Source: Nannochloropsis oceanica (Eukaryota; Sar; Eustigmatophyceae; Eustigmatales; Monodopsidaceae). From it: a stretch of DNA of 64,000 nucleotides. Made by a program: the position numbers and the translations under genes. The stretch lies in contig CP038132.1 of assembly GCA_004519485.1 (NCBI GenBank), forward strand, positions 863,001 to 927,000, given 5' to 3'. The notes beneath the pieces were generated by a model. The model did no database searches. It was not told the origin of the DNA and was given only the letters and a program-made list of their open reading frames with translations. Positions 22,151 to 31,680 of the stretch are shown piece by piece (within the stretch, counting starts at the first letter, position 1; each line of letters opens with the position of its first letter).

Positions 22151-22960
22151 GGCGACGAGCGGCTCGATACTCGCGCGTGATATGTGGCTTGGGTGGCTTG
22201 GCTGCCTGCACGACAGGGTCCTGTTGACAAAAAGAGAGGAAATAAGCCGAGAAACTGATTGTGAGCCGAGCGCTGTGCTTTTCATACCTCACACAATACT
22301 TTAGGACATCCATGAGTACCAATCAATCATGTGTTACGCAACAGACAACGCGACAACGGATTAACGGATGGGGAGGTTAAAGTAGGGGGGGACGTTGGCA
22401 GCTCGAGTATGCCGAAAATGCATGCTGAAAAGCACATGTTGCATATGTGAATGAAAGAAACAATTAACAACTCTCTTACTTATAGTAGTGTGGCAGGCTG
22501 TGGCTGTTGCATGAAACAGCGGCCCATCGCAACATTGACAACGCCTTTAACTCCTCCGCGAGCGTTTATTAACTGCAAACTCTCACCATATACGCATTTT
22601 ATTCAGGGCATCGCCACGACTACAATACCCATCGTCATCACAATTACGGCGACGCAATTCGCGTGGAGATGTTGCTTAGATTGCATTAGGTTTTTCGCGA
22701 GATCGACATGGACCATCTAGTTAACTGTATCGGATTGTTTCTCCAGATTCCTCCTCCCCATTTATGCTCTTAATTTTCCTCAGCATTCATCCCATACTCA
22801 TCTTTCACGTTTTCGAAGCTCTGGGATCATCTAGGGAGTAAATTCTGATCATCTTGTCGAGATTCACGTACAGCCCCAATCTCCACCAACCTCCAACTCC
22901 TTTCTTTTTCACTCCTGTCCAACCCGTTTTTATCCTTAATTTTCTTTACTCCACTCACAC
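22151..22960. other. Intergenic spacer between two minus-strand genes
   Basis: This contains the promoter of the secreted-protein gene on its left side and the 3' flank of the acetylornithine deacetylase gene on its right. It is less GC-rich than the genes. I see no ORF with protein-like composition and no RNA gene. Confidence 0.5.
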
Positions 22961-25679
22961 TTACGCCATCTCCAATCGCGCCATGACCCTTGCCAAGATC
23001 TTAATCGCCTGCTTGAAGTCCTTTAGGTCTGCTGCCTCATTGTCTGCGTGATACTTGGAACTCTTGCCATACCCCACCAACTGAACATCAAAGTCGTTGT
23101 CCTGCAAATACCGGACCAACGGCAAGGAGCCTGTGATCGAGTAAGGAATCACTGAGCCGAGCACGTCTTTCGTTGCCTGGGTCAGCGCCTGGTTGCCGTC
23201 CGTGCCGAGTTTCACCGCAATGCCGTTCTCGCCTTCCCCGATCCACTCCAACTCGAGCTTTCCCTGGATGGGAGGGTCTTCGGACGAAACGACATAGCCG
23301 GAGGCAGGACCGAGGGAGGGGAGGCTGCTAATGTTTGCGTTCAGGTCCGCGACGTAGCTTGGGAATGGGGAGGTAGGGAGGTAATAGAAGCAACAAGATA
23401 ATTATTATGGAAGAAGTCCAAGAGATACAAAGGCTTTATGTGACTATCCAAGAACATATTTTCACGGATAAACATTGGATAACTCCTTCAAACTCTATCC
23501 CTTTTTCATCTATACCTCTCCACCTTGGCCTTGACGTCCTTGATCTCATAGAAAGGAACGAGGCGAATATCGCCACTAAAGGTGGCATGGGGCGGGATCT
23601 GATTAAGGCTCCCTCGGGCGCATTCCATCTGCAGCAGAAGAAAAGGAGGGAGGATGAGTGGAACGAAGAAGGAAAGGAGATGGGAACAGTGAGCAGTGCA
23701 GGTGTGCACAATCTTTTCGAGTCCTACTATTCGGATAATTGTAGACTTCATTTTATGGATACAGTTGAGGAAGGAAGGGAGGGATGCAGGCACGGAAGGA
23801 GGAAAGAAAAGCTAGTAGGGATTACCTGCGTCGGCTTCATGGAGGAGGAAACGACGTAGTTATATTTGGCCTCTTCGGGATGTGTGGGAAAATCGGCGTA
23901 GAACCGCTTCAATATATTTTGTAGGGCCACCGTTCCAAGCTCGATGGGGTTCACGGCCTGATGCAAAGGAGGGATGGAGGAAGGGAAGAAGGGAAGGAGG
24001 AAGGAGGGAACCCACACAGGTGTACATATGTCACTTATTTGGAGTGCTTGTTCGGTGTTTTAGATTCTGATTCTACTCTAACCCCCCTGTGTTCCCTGAC
24101 CTTGTGGGGCATTCCGCTGTGGAACAACCGGCCGTGCACTTTGAGCTTCCAGCAAACCATCCCGCAGGTGCCGAGACAGGGCTGGGAGTCCGCGCAGTCC
24201 ACCTATGGAGGAGAGGGACAGAATATGGAGGCAGAGAAGGAGGAGGAAAGAAAAGAGAAACCATCAATTGAAGACGAGAAGAGAAAGACAAGGATAACCA
24301 CAAACACTCCCTGAATCACATATGATATCGCATACGTACACACATGCGACCAGGCATACATAAATACATATATACATACTTAGATACATACATATATACA
24401 TACATGTACACATACAATTGGATTTATATGAACACATACCCCCAAAAAACGACCCTTCTTAATCTGCTCCAAGGCTCCATGCATACACGTACACACACAA
24501 ACATACATGTATACGCATATATGCATATACACATACAAATATATACACATACCCAAAAAAGCGGGCCCTTCTTAATCTGCTCCAAGGCCCCGGCCTTCAT
24601 CAGGCCGTCCACGCCAATGCCCACGATCGAGCCATTCTCCTCGTTGGCGATAAAGACCACCACCAACGTCCGCTTTAACGCCGGTTTCCGCTCAGCGATC
24701 TGAGTGGAGGAAGGAAGGAAAGAAGGGAGGGAGGGAGGGAGGGAGGCGGTGATGAGACTTCTGACATGCACACGCCACTCATTTTTCCCTTTTCCAAGCA
24801 TTGGCCCCCTTTCTGATGCTCCTCCTCCTTCATTACCTTGAGAAGCAGCTCCGTGATTAAGGCCACGTGGCCCAGGCAGTCGGTCGTGCCACGCCCATAG
24901 AGCATGTCGCCCTCCCGGGTCAGCTCGAAAGGGTTCCGATCCCATGTCTCCGGGTTGGCAGGCACCTTGACGCAGGTTGGGGTAACAATAGAAAGAGGAA
25001 GGAATGGAAGAAATAAGCTTATGCTACGAATTAGATGAAATGCTGCTGACGCGTAATATGTGTCGTATCCCCCCCTCTCTTTCCTCCCTCCCTTCCATCC
25101 TTCCTCCTCACCACATCCATATGGCTTCCCACAAAGGCACAGGTAGCATCGCCCGTCCCTGGGTACTTCACAATCAGGTTGCTGCGTCCAGGCGTGAACT
25201 CGATGAGTTCCACAATAAGCGGGCCGCCTGGTGAAGTGAAGAAGGGGGGGGACAGGGAAGATGGAAGAGGATGATGAGAATGAAGGGAATGTGGGCGAAG
25301 CCGTCTTAAAACGAGCGGAACTCAACGTCAAATAAGGATGCCGAAAAAGGAGGAAAAAATCAGGCCAGAGCGCAGGATCATGTGACTGCCCTCACCATGT
25401 TCCTTGCTGTGGGGTTCGAGGAGGCCCAAGAGATGATCAGCGGCGAGCTTCTCCTGAGGGATCAAGCCCTGTTGCGGATTGTTTTGCAGCTGCTCCGCCT
25501 CGCCAATGAGCTTGGAAAGCAAGGTCAAATACCGTTCTTCGTTCATCTCCAGGTTCTGGAGGAAGCTTTTGGGGGTGGAGTGAGGAAGGAGTGAGGAAGG
25601 AAGGGGAAAGAGGAGGGGGGGGGGGTAGAAAGGAGTGCGCTGCTTACTTTTGCACATCGTCGGGGCTGTCGGCGGCCAT
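22961..25679 (-). CDS. Acetylornithine deacetylase (M20 peptidase family), nine exons
   Basis: Nine exons close in frame to 445 aa: 25679-25648, 25565-25396, 25227-25112, 24965-24837, 24699-24553, 24202-24101, 23957-23826, 23628-23516 and 23357-22961. The product follows plant N-acetylornithine deacetylase along its length: KLIGEAEQLQNNP, then GSHMDV (metal His and Asp), GRGTTDCLGH (bridging Asp), FIANEENGS (catalytic and metal Glu), FHSGMPHK, SGDIRLVPFYE, PYSITGSLPLVRYLQD and near the end GYGKSSKYHADNE (metal His). The enzyme releases acetate from N-acetylornithine to give ornithine for arginine and polyamine synthesis. The short first exon carries only MAADSPDDVQ, with no evident organelle leader. 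Intron 5 (24203-24552) holds an AT-rich dinucleotide-like repeat. A carnosinase-type dipeptidase of the same superfamily fits less well. Confidence 0.93.
24338..24552. repeat. ACAT/TATA microsatellite cluster inside an intron
   Basis: Alternating ACATAC, ATATAC and CACATAC units fill most of intron 5 of the acetylornithine deacetylase gene. The near-perfect phrase around CTTAATCTGCTCCAAGG occurs twice (about 24459 and 24571), the second copy lying in exon 5, so part of the exon end was copied into the intron. Confidence 0.75.
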
Positions 25680-25999
25680 GATGTTGCTTGCTGGTGGTGG
25701 AGCCTTTAGTGTTGATGGTCTTGCCTGTGGCAGTTTGCGTGAAGGGTGAGGTAAGTGCTTAGCCGTCCTTTTTCCCCTGTGTTTATATGACCTTGGAAGT
25801 CGCTCATCACCCGCAGGTTCCAGCGACGACCTTTCTCATGTCTTGTGTCGGCGAGCCCAGGCATGCCGTCCATCACATATAACTAACCCCCACGATACAT
25901 CCATATCCCATGTATATGCCACAAGGCGTAGCGCGTAGCCAAGAGCCAAGCAAGATTGCAGGAACGGCATACAGGCAGCTTCACCAAAAAAGTTGTCGC
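25680..25999. promoter_or_regulatory. Divergent promoter region
   Basis: The 320 bp separate the starts of the acetylornithine deacetylase (-) and the METTL21-like gene (+). No distinct core motif stands out. The plus-strand frame is open from 25910, so the region may be partly transcribed leader. Confidence 0.4.
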
Positions 26000-27432
26000 A
26001 TGAGCTCTTCAACCTCCTCCCTCCCTGCCAAGGCACTTCAAGCACCACCACCGCCGGTGCCCAACAACGGAACTGGTGACAGTGAAGACGAAGGCGATCT
26101 GCTCGAGGAGCTCTGGCCCCGGGAGACCAAGCCCCTGCTGATGTATCAGGTAAGCCCTGCATGCATATCCTGCAGCTTGCGCCGCGTCTCCTCACCCTTA
26201 TCCCCTGGCTTCCCCTCCATTTCCCTCCCTCTTTCATAAGATGACTTTCTCCAACGGCGCCTCGGTGGACCTGCCTATTGTCCAAGACTTGATGGGACGA
26301 CGATACGAAATGGGGATTGGCAACATCGTGGTACGTATCTCGCGTTTTTCCTGTTTATCCTCCCTCCTCTGCTACGAGATACCATCCCTCCCTCTGCTGC
26401 GTCGCTTCAAGGGCCACTGTCTCACTCAGCATTTAGTCGCCCTGCTGTGCTATTGTCACAATGATAACCTCTTCATAGTTTCTTCCGCCTCCCTCCTCTT
26501 CCCCTCCTCCAAAGTGGGACGCTGCCGTGGCTATGCACCGTTTTTTCCAAGTCAAGTTCCCACCCGGACATTTTCAAGGGAAGACCATCTTAGAGCTCGG
26601 TAGTGGCACTGGCTTGGGTACGTACACGAGAAACAATGTGGAGAGTGCCTCAATTGTGCGTGCTTTTGCGTTCATTAAGAGTGTTATTTCGTGTGAGTTG
26701 CCTACCGATGCATCTGCTCATGTCTCGTCTCTGATTCCTTCGATGCTCCCTGTCCATCACTCACCTTCTCCGTCCATCCCTCCCCTTCTTTTCATCCGCT
26801 CACCAGTCGGCATTACCCTTGCCCTTCTCGGCGCCCAAGTCATCCTTACCGACCTTCCAGATTTCCTTCCTATTCTCCAACACAATGTCTCTACCTCCCT
26901 CTCCTCCCTCCATCCCGCCACCCTCGCTTCCCTCCCCTACCCCCTTCTCCCCCCTCTCATCGAGCCTCTGACTTGGGGAGAGACCCTCCCCCCCTCTCGC
27001 CTTCGCATCTACGACTACGTCATTGGCTCTGACATAACGTATTGCAAGGAACACCTGGACGAGCTCCTCGCTACGCTCACCGACGCTGCTCCTCCTTCCC
27101 TCCCTTCCTCCTCCTCCTCCTCCTCCTCCTCCTCCTCCTCCTCCTCCACGGGCGATGATGCCGTACCATCTCCCTCCACCCCATCTCCTCCCTTCGTGGG
27201 TGTGGTTAGCTCACACACCACGGTATACATCGGGCATTTGGAGCGAGGGGATGAACACGGATTCTTCGAAAGGCTTGCGGCAAGAGGGATGGAGGTTGTA
27301 GAGGTCTGGAAGGAGGATGTGGGGGAGGGAGGAGTGGCGCGAAAGCTGTGGGTGCATGTGTTTCGGGCGAGGAGGAAAGAGGGAGGAAAGGAGTACCGGG
27401 ACGTGGAGGGGCAGCTAGGCGACACTTCTTGA
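26000..27432 (+). CDS. METTL21/FAM86-type protein-lysine methyltransferase, four exons
   Basis: Exons 26000-26149, 26241-26330, 26515-26617 and 26807-27432 join in phase to 322 aa. Donors are GTAAGC, GTACGT and GTACGT; acceptors end ATAAG, CAAAG and CCAG. The first domain exon ends NIV and the next opens WDAAVAM, giving the VWDAA segment typical of the METTL21 class. Motif I is ILELGSGTGLG, split by intron 3, then GITLALLGAQVILTDLP; later YDYVIGSDITYCKEH supplies the acidic motif near the active site. These seven-beta-strand enzymes use S-adenosylmethionine to methylate lysines of chaperones or translation factors; the substrate cannot be read here. A TCC-repeat encodes about 16 serines at 27106-27148. 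I chose 26000 because the upstream ATG (25910) precedes no conserved sequence. Confidence 0.85.
27106..27148 (+). repeat. TCC trinucleotide repeat coding poly-Ser
   Basis: A run of TCC codons within exon 4 of the METTL21-like gene encodes a serine loop before the final strands of the domain. Length variation here would be in frame. Confidence 0.85.
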
Positions 27433-27885
27433 CTGTGTAGGGCATGAAAGTATAAAATACCTAGTGGAAAGAGAAACAGCAGGAGCAGCGGCGGCAGCAC
27501 AGGAACCAAAGCAGACCAAAGCAAAGCAAAGCACCAGGACAGGGGGCACAACACATAAGCGTATGAGATATAGAGGATCTATCTCGGATCTGTCAGCCCA
27601 ACATCTCATGGCGGCCTCGTTTTCTTTTCTCCTCCTTCCTACCTCTCGAACTCCCCTTACACGTCCAGGCACTCCAATCCAATCAAAATCTACGCAACTC
27701 TACTCTACTCTTGCCTCTTTTTGGTCTCCCTCCCACTTCCCCTCCTTCTTCAACCTCCATATATCTTCGCCGTCGCTGACCATCTTCATTTATCCAGGCT
27801 GTACACTTCTATCTCCCCCCCCCCTCCCTCCCTTTCCCCCTCCTTTCTACTCCCATCACAGCTACCCTTCCGCCACTACCGCGCC
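27433..27885. other. Intergenic spacer between convergent genes
   Basis: This separates the stop codons of the methyltransferase (+) and the START gene (-). It is pyrimidine-rich on the plus strand at 27820-27885. No additional gene is visible. Confidence 0.5.
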
Positions 27886-30668
27886 CTACTTTCCTTCCTG
27901 TCCCCCACCTCCTCTCTCCTCTCCCCCACTCCCCCCCTCCCCTCCTCCTCCTGAAAGCAATCTATTTTTGGCGAGCAGCTCGTGGTGCTCTTGCCTCCAG
28001 GCCTTGGCAGTCGTGCAATCACGGTCTACTTCAAACGCGGGTACGTCCGGTACCGCCCACCCCTAGGGAGGGAAGGAAGGAAGGAGGGAGGGAGAGAAGG
28101 AGGGAGGGGAGAAGGTAGGAAGGAGAGAGAGAAGGAGGGAGTGGGTCAAGCGGAGAAATCCAGCCTCTAGTTCAAACCCGCAAAATTGGCGAGAAGAGAT
28201 CAGAAGCGAGGGAGGGAGGGAGGGAGGGAGGGAGGAAGGGAGGGTGAAGAAAAGGGATGAAAAGAAATATCAGATGTGTGTACAGAATGTAACGGTCCAA
28301 GAATGGAGGGAGGAAGGAGAAGGAGCGAGATGACGCTGCCTACCTTGGTGTGGGCGAGGTGAAGACAGTAAGGCACGAGGTAGTTGGCATAGAAAGGATC
28401 CGAGCGCATGAGCTGCGCCGTGGGGTTATGTACAGGATCTGTCTGAATGCGTCGCATCTATGGGCAGATGAGGGGGGGGGAGGGAGGGAGGGAGGCAGGG
28501 AGGGAGAGCAGCTCAGAGGGAAGGCGTGCAGATTCGAGAATGCAGGAGAAACCTCCTTTCCTCCCTTCCTCCCTCCCTCCCCCCTGAGACGGGATGTGTT
28601 ATAACGCCTTTGACGCACCTCCTGGAAAAGGAACCATATCACCCATCCGCAGGTGAATTTGGAGAAGTAGTTGATGATGGCCTGCGGGACAAGTGTTAGC
28701 TTCACGTCCAGGTTGTAGATGAGGTCGATCTTACAGTGCGTGGGGGACAGGATCTTGAGCTGTACAGGCAGGCACGAAGGGAGGGAGGGAGGGAGGGAGG
28801 GAGGGGGATGAGCTTCGAGACGTTCAAAGTTCTGGAAGGGGAGAAAAGTGAACACGGGGCGAGGGGGAAGGGAAGCGAAAAACGAGGAAGGGTAGTGAGG
28901 AGGAAAGAGGGAGAGCGAGGAGGGAAAAAAGAAAAAGAGGAGGAAAGGCAGGGGGTGAGGAGGAAGACCGGAAAGTGAGGATGAAGGAAGGGTAGCGAGG
29001 AAGTGAGGAGGAGGGAAGGGAAGTGACGAGGGAGGAAGGAAATCGAAAAGAACAGGAAAAAAGCAAGGAGGAAGAAAGGAAAGCGAGGAGGGAGGAAGAG
29101 AAGTGAGGAGGAAGGAAGGAAAGATACCTGGATGCTGAAGTACTTGATATCGACCCGCGCATGGTTCCACTTTTTCTTGGGCGGCCTCACGTCCATCTCG
29201 TCCGTTATCTCGCTCTCTGGCATGGAGGCACCGGACAGGATGATGAGGTTTTCCTCCGAGGCGTCGCACCCGTACAGGTGGAGGACGGCGTCACGCACAA
29301 AGGGGATGCTGAGGGGGGGAGGGAGGGAGGGAGGGAGGGGAGGAGGGAGACAGAGAGAGGGTATGTCAGTTGAATGTCTAGCCAAGAGGGAAGGAGAGAG
29401 GAAAGGAGGAAATGAAAAGGGAATGACGGAAGGGGGAAAAACGGTCGAAAGGGCAGGAGGAAGGGAGGGACAAAGGAAGGGAGAGAGGGCATACCCGGTG
29501 CCTGCTACCCGGAACCAGACCATCTGCTCGATCTTGCCGAGGCGCTTGACGACTTTGCTTTTGTCCATAAGAGGAATCCATCGGTGGTAGTGATCCGGCT
29601 CTCGCAGAACGGCCAGCTGTGGTGAGGGGGAGGGAGGGAGAGAGGGAGGGTTTTCACGCTTATGGCTATGACACATAAATTGGAGTACTGCTAGATACCA
29701 AATGAATGTCGAAATTGTATATCTGCCGACGTACACGACGTGCCTCCTCTCTTCCTCCCCTCCCTCCGTCCGTCCCTCGCTCCCTCCTTCCTCTACCTGG
29801 GACACCACCGGGCAATCCTCAATCTCTCCATGAGTCCGCCACGCCAATGTATTGTCCCCTTCATCCTTTCGAGAAAACGTCTCAATCCCGTCTTCCGTGT
29901 GAGCGAGATGCCAATCATCGGAGCGCATGTCCCTGTGTGAGGATGCAGACGGAGGAGGCTAGAGAGGTGAGTGAATGCTTGTCGAAGCGCCCTCTTTCAC
30001 GCCCTTCTTTCTAACCTCGCTGCCTGTCGACACACTTCCACCCGTCGCCGGAGTTCAGCCAAGCGCTTTGCATTCTCCGGTATCACCATCACTCGTCGCG
30101 CCCACTGCGAGAGGGGGCCGGTACCTGGGACATAAGGGGAATGAAATCATCAAGAGTCAACTCCCTTTTGCTTCCTATTTATTCAGTATGGAGCAACCTA
30201 TGTCGGAGCTTTCGTTCGTATGCCATGCCTTTATCTCCATCCATAAAAAAAGTGTCTGCTTTCTAATGTACTCACCGGTAGCTACGAATGCCTCCACCTT
30301 GCGAAGCAGCCCATCCGCCAAAAACAGACGAGTGTCGGCATCCAAGAGCTGGATCAATCGATAGGCCCATTGCACATTCTCCTCCCCCACTTGCATTTCC
30401 TCCACTGCGCTTGCGGTCACATCCATGGTGTATCCGCGATAGTTGCCATCCTTGCCTTCCTCTTCTGGGTCGGGCCATGCTTCGTGCTAGGGTGCGTACG
30501 GTGGGATTGGGGAAGGGGAGAGGAAGCGAGAAATAAGCGTATTGCTCAGCCACACAGAAAAAATTTAGAGCCGCATAACAAGAATAAGAGAGAGATACAC
30601 ATTCGCACCTTGTCCAACGCTGGCTGATGCTCTTGGGATGGACTGCTGCTTGCCTCTAGGGGGGCCAT
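27886..30668 (-). CDS. START-domain lipid-binding protein, nine exons
   Basis: Nine exons close in frame to 416 aa: 30668-30609, 30486-30276, 30124-30016, 29932-29797, 29616-29495, 29308-29128, 28759-28619, 28457-28344 and 28062-27886. The N-terminal ~130 residues are helical (VQWAYRLIQLLDADTRLFLA; ENAKRLAELRRRVEVCRQAA). The START fold begins SDDWHLAHTEDGIETFSRKD, continues LAVLREPDHYHRWIPLMDKS, IEQMVWFRVAGTG, RDAVLHLYGCDASEENLIIL, then KILSPTHCKIDLIYNLDVKL and LVPQAIINYFSKF, which resemble the closing strands and the long C-terminal helix of START proteins. START domains bind one lipid or sterol in a deep pocket, usually at membrane contacts. The ligand is not predictable. The tail is Gly/Glu-rich from GGA repeats. 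No membrane segment or signal peptide is evident. Confidence 0.85.
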
Positions 30669-31074
30669 AATGGGCGGGTCTCGACTTGCCTTGCCGAACG
30701 AGAGAAGGATGGAGAGACAGGGCAGAGCAGACTGAGCATCATAACCACATACATAACGTACCGAGTGCGCGTGGGGCCATGCGGGCTCCGAAGGCCCTGG
30801 ATAAGATAGTGTAGGAAGGCTTTCTCCTTTTCCAAGGTAGTTATGCTGGGCTAAACGCAGATTGTGCCTTCAGCATGCAGGTAGTCGCAGTAGCAGGCGA
30901 TGCCGCTTGATGTGTTGGTGTTGCGGCTATTTCCGCCGGAAAGAGCACATCAATGGGCGCTATGGAGGAAAAATAATCACGACCGTATGTTACCTGTGCA
31001 GGAAAAATGGAGTTGTTGGCGTGAGTGTTTTGTGCCAGAGTCAGGGCCTTGAAAAACTGAGGCGCTGGGTATAG
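30669..31074. other. Upstream region of the START gene and start of a gene-poor stretch
   Basis: This should hold the promoter of the minus-strand START gene. Beyond about 30850 the sequence is no longer protein-like in any frame until the OSCA-like fossil begins. Confidence 0.4.
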
Positions 31075-31680
31075 TCGCGCCCATCCGGGACAACGTCGGC
31101 GAGCCTGCCATGGCCCATTGGATCCGCGCCCTCATCGTGGCAGGTGTGGTCTTCTTAATCATCTTCTGCTACATCTTTTCCATCTCGCAGGTTGAGTCCT
31201 AAACCAACCTGAGCGCCCTCGCCCAGATCAAGGGACTTACGTGGCTGCAGCCCCTGGCTGGCTACAACCCCAAGTTTACGGCATGCCGTGAACAAACCCT
31301 TGGATGCCGTGAACAAACCCTTGGATGCCGTGAACAAAACCTTGGATTTGTGCTCCCACTCGTCGCTTTCACCTTCTTTTCCCTCGTCCTCACCTTCATG
31401 GTTATCCTCTCCCGTAAAAAAACAAAACGCTGATCTCGGAGTCTGACACCCAAACCAGCGCGAACTGGAATGTCTTTCTCTTCATCCTCATCGACTTCTT
31501 CCTCGTCTACACCTTCGCTGGCTCCGTGGCCGCCAAAATGAGCCTCTTAGCCACCACCCTCCCCGCGCAATCAACTTTCTCTATGAATCTTATTATGCTT
31601 GCCGCCTTGTCTATCTATCCGGCCACCGTTGCACTTACGGACCATACAGAAAGTATAACTTTCTTTACATATGTAAGCTT
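31075..31680 (+). pseudogene. Decayed OSCA/CSC1-family (DUF221) ion channel gene fragment
   Basis: The sense strand still reads as two membrane blocks of the calcium-permeable channel family OSCA/CSC1/TMEM63. The first has HWIRALIVAGVVFLIIFCYI then SQVES, an in-frame stop, and NLSALAQIKGLTWLQPLAG, matching the ...Q.L.NLD.L....P.L segment. After a 21-bp triplicated insert, FVLPLVAFTFFSLVLTFMVI continues. A frame change then leads to NWNVFLFILIDFFLVYTFAG with SVAAKMSLLATTLPAQSTF, matching the family's FNVFLVTTIAGS region. The fragment lacks the N- and C-terminal parts, so it is a broken remnant of a host gene. No intact copy is in the window. The family call rests on two conserved blocks. Confidence 0.5.
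31283..31345 (+). repeat. Three tandem copies of a 21-bp unit
   Basis: The unit ATGCCGTGAACAAACCCTTG plus one G occurs at 31283, 31304 and 31325; the third copy has one substitution. Read in the channel frame it gives CREQTLG repeated three times. It lies within the OSCA-like fossil between two membrane blocks where the family has no such repeat. Confidence 0.9.

Noticed and set aside
24344-24703. Tyr/Thr-rich ORF
   Set aside because: It is a translation of ACAT/TATA microsatellite sequence in a deacetylase intron.
22961-25679. Reading the M20 gene as a carnosinase/DUG1 dipeptidase
   Set aside because: The YSITGSLPLVRYLQD, SGDIRLVPFYE and GRGTTDCLGHVALITE blocks match plant acetylornithine deacetylase better.
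28702-29928. 408-codon minus-strand frame through the START gene
   Set aside because: It reads through introns; only the segments bounded by splice sites are conserved, the rest is repeat-derived Phe/Leu/Pro/Ser.
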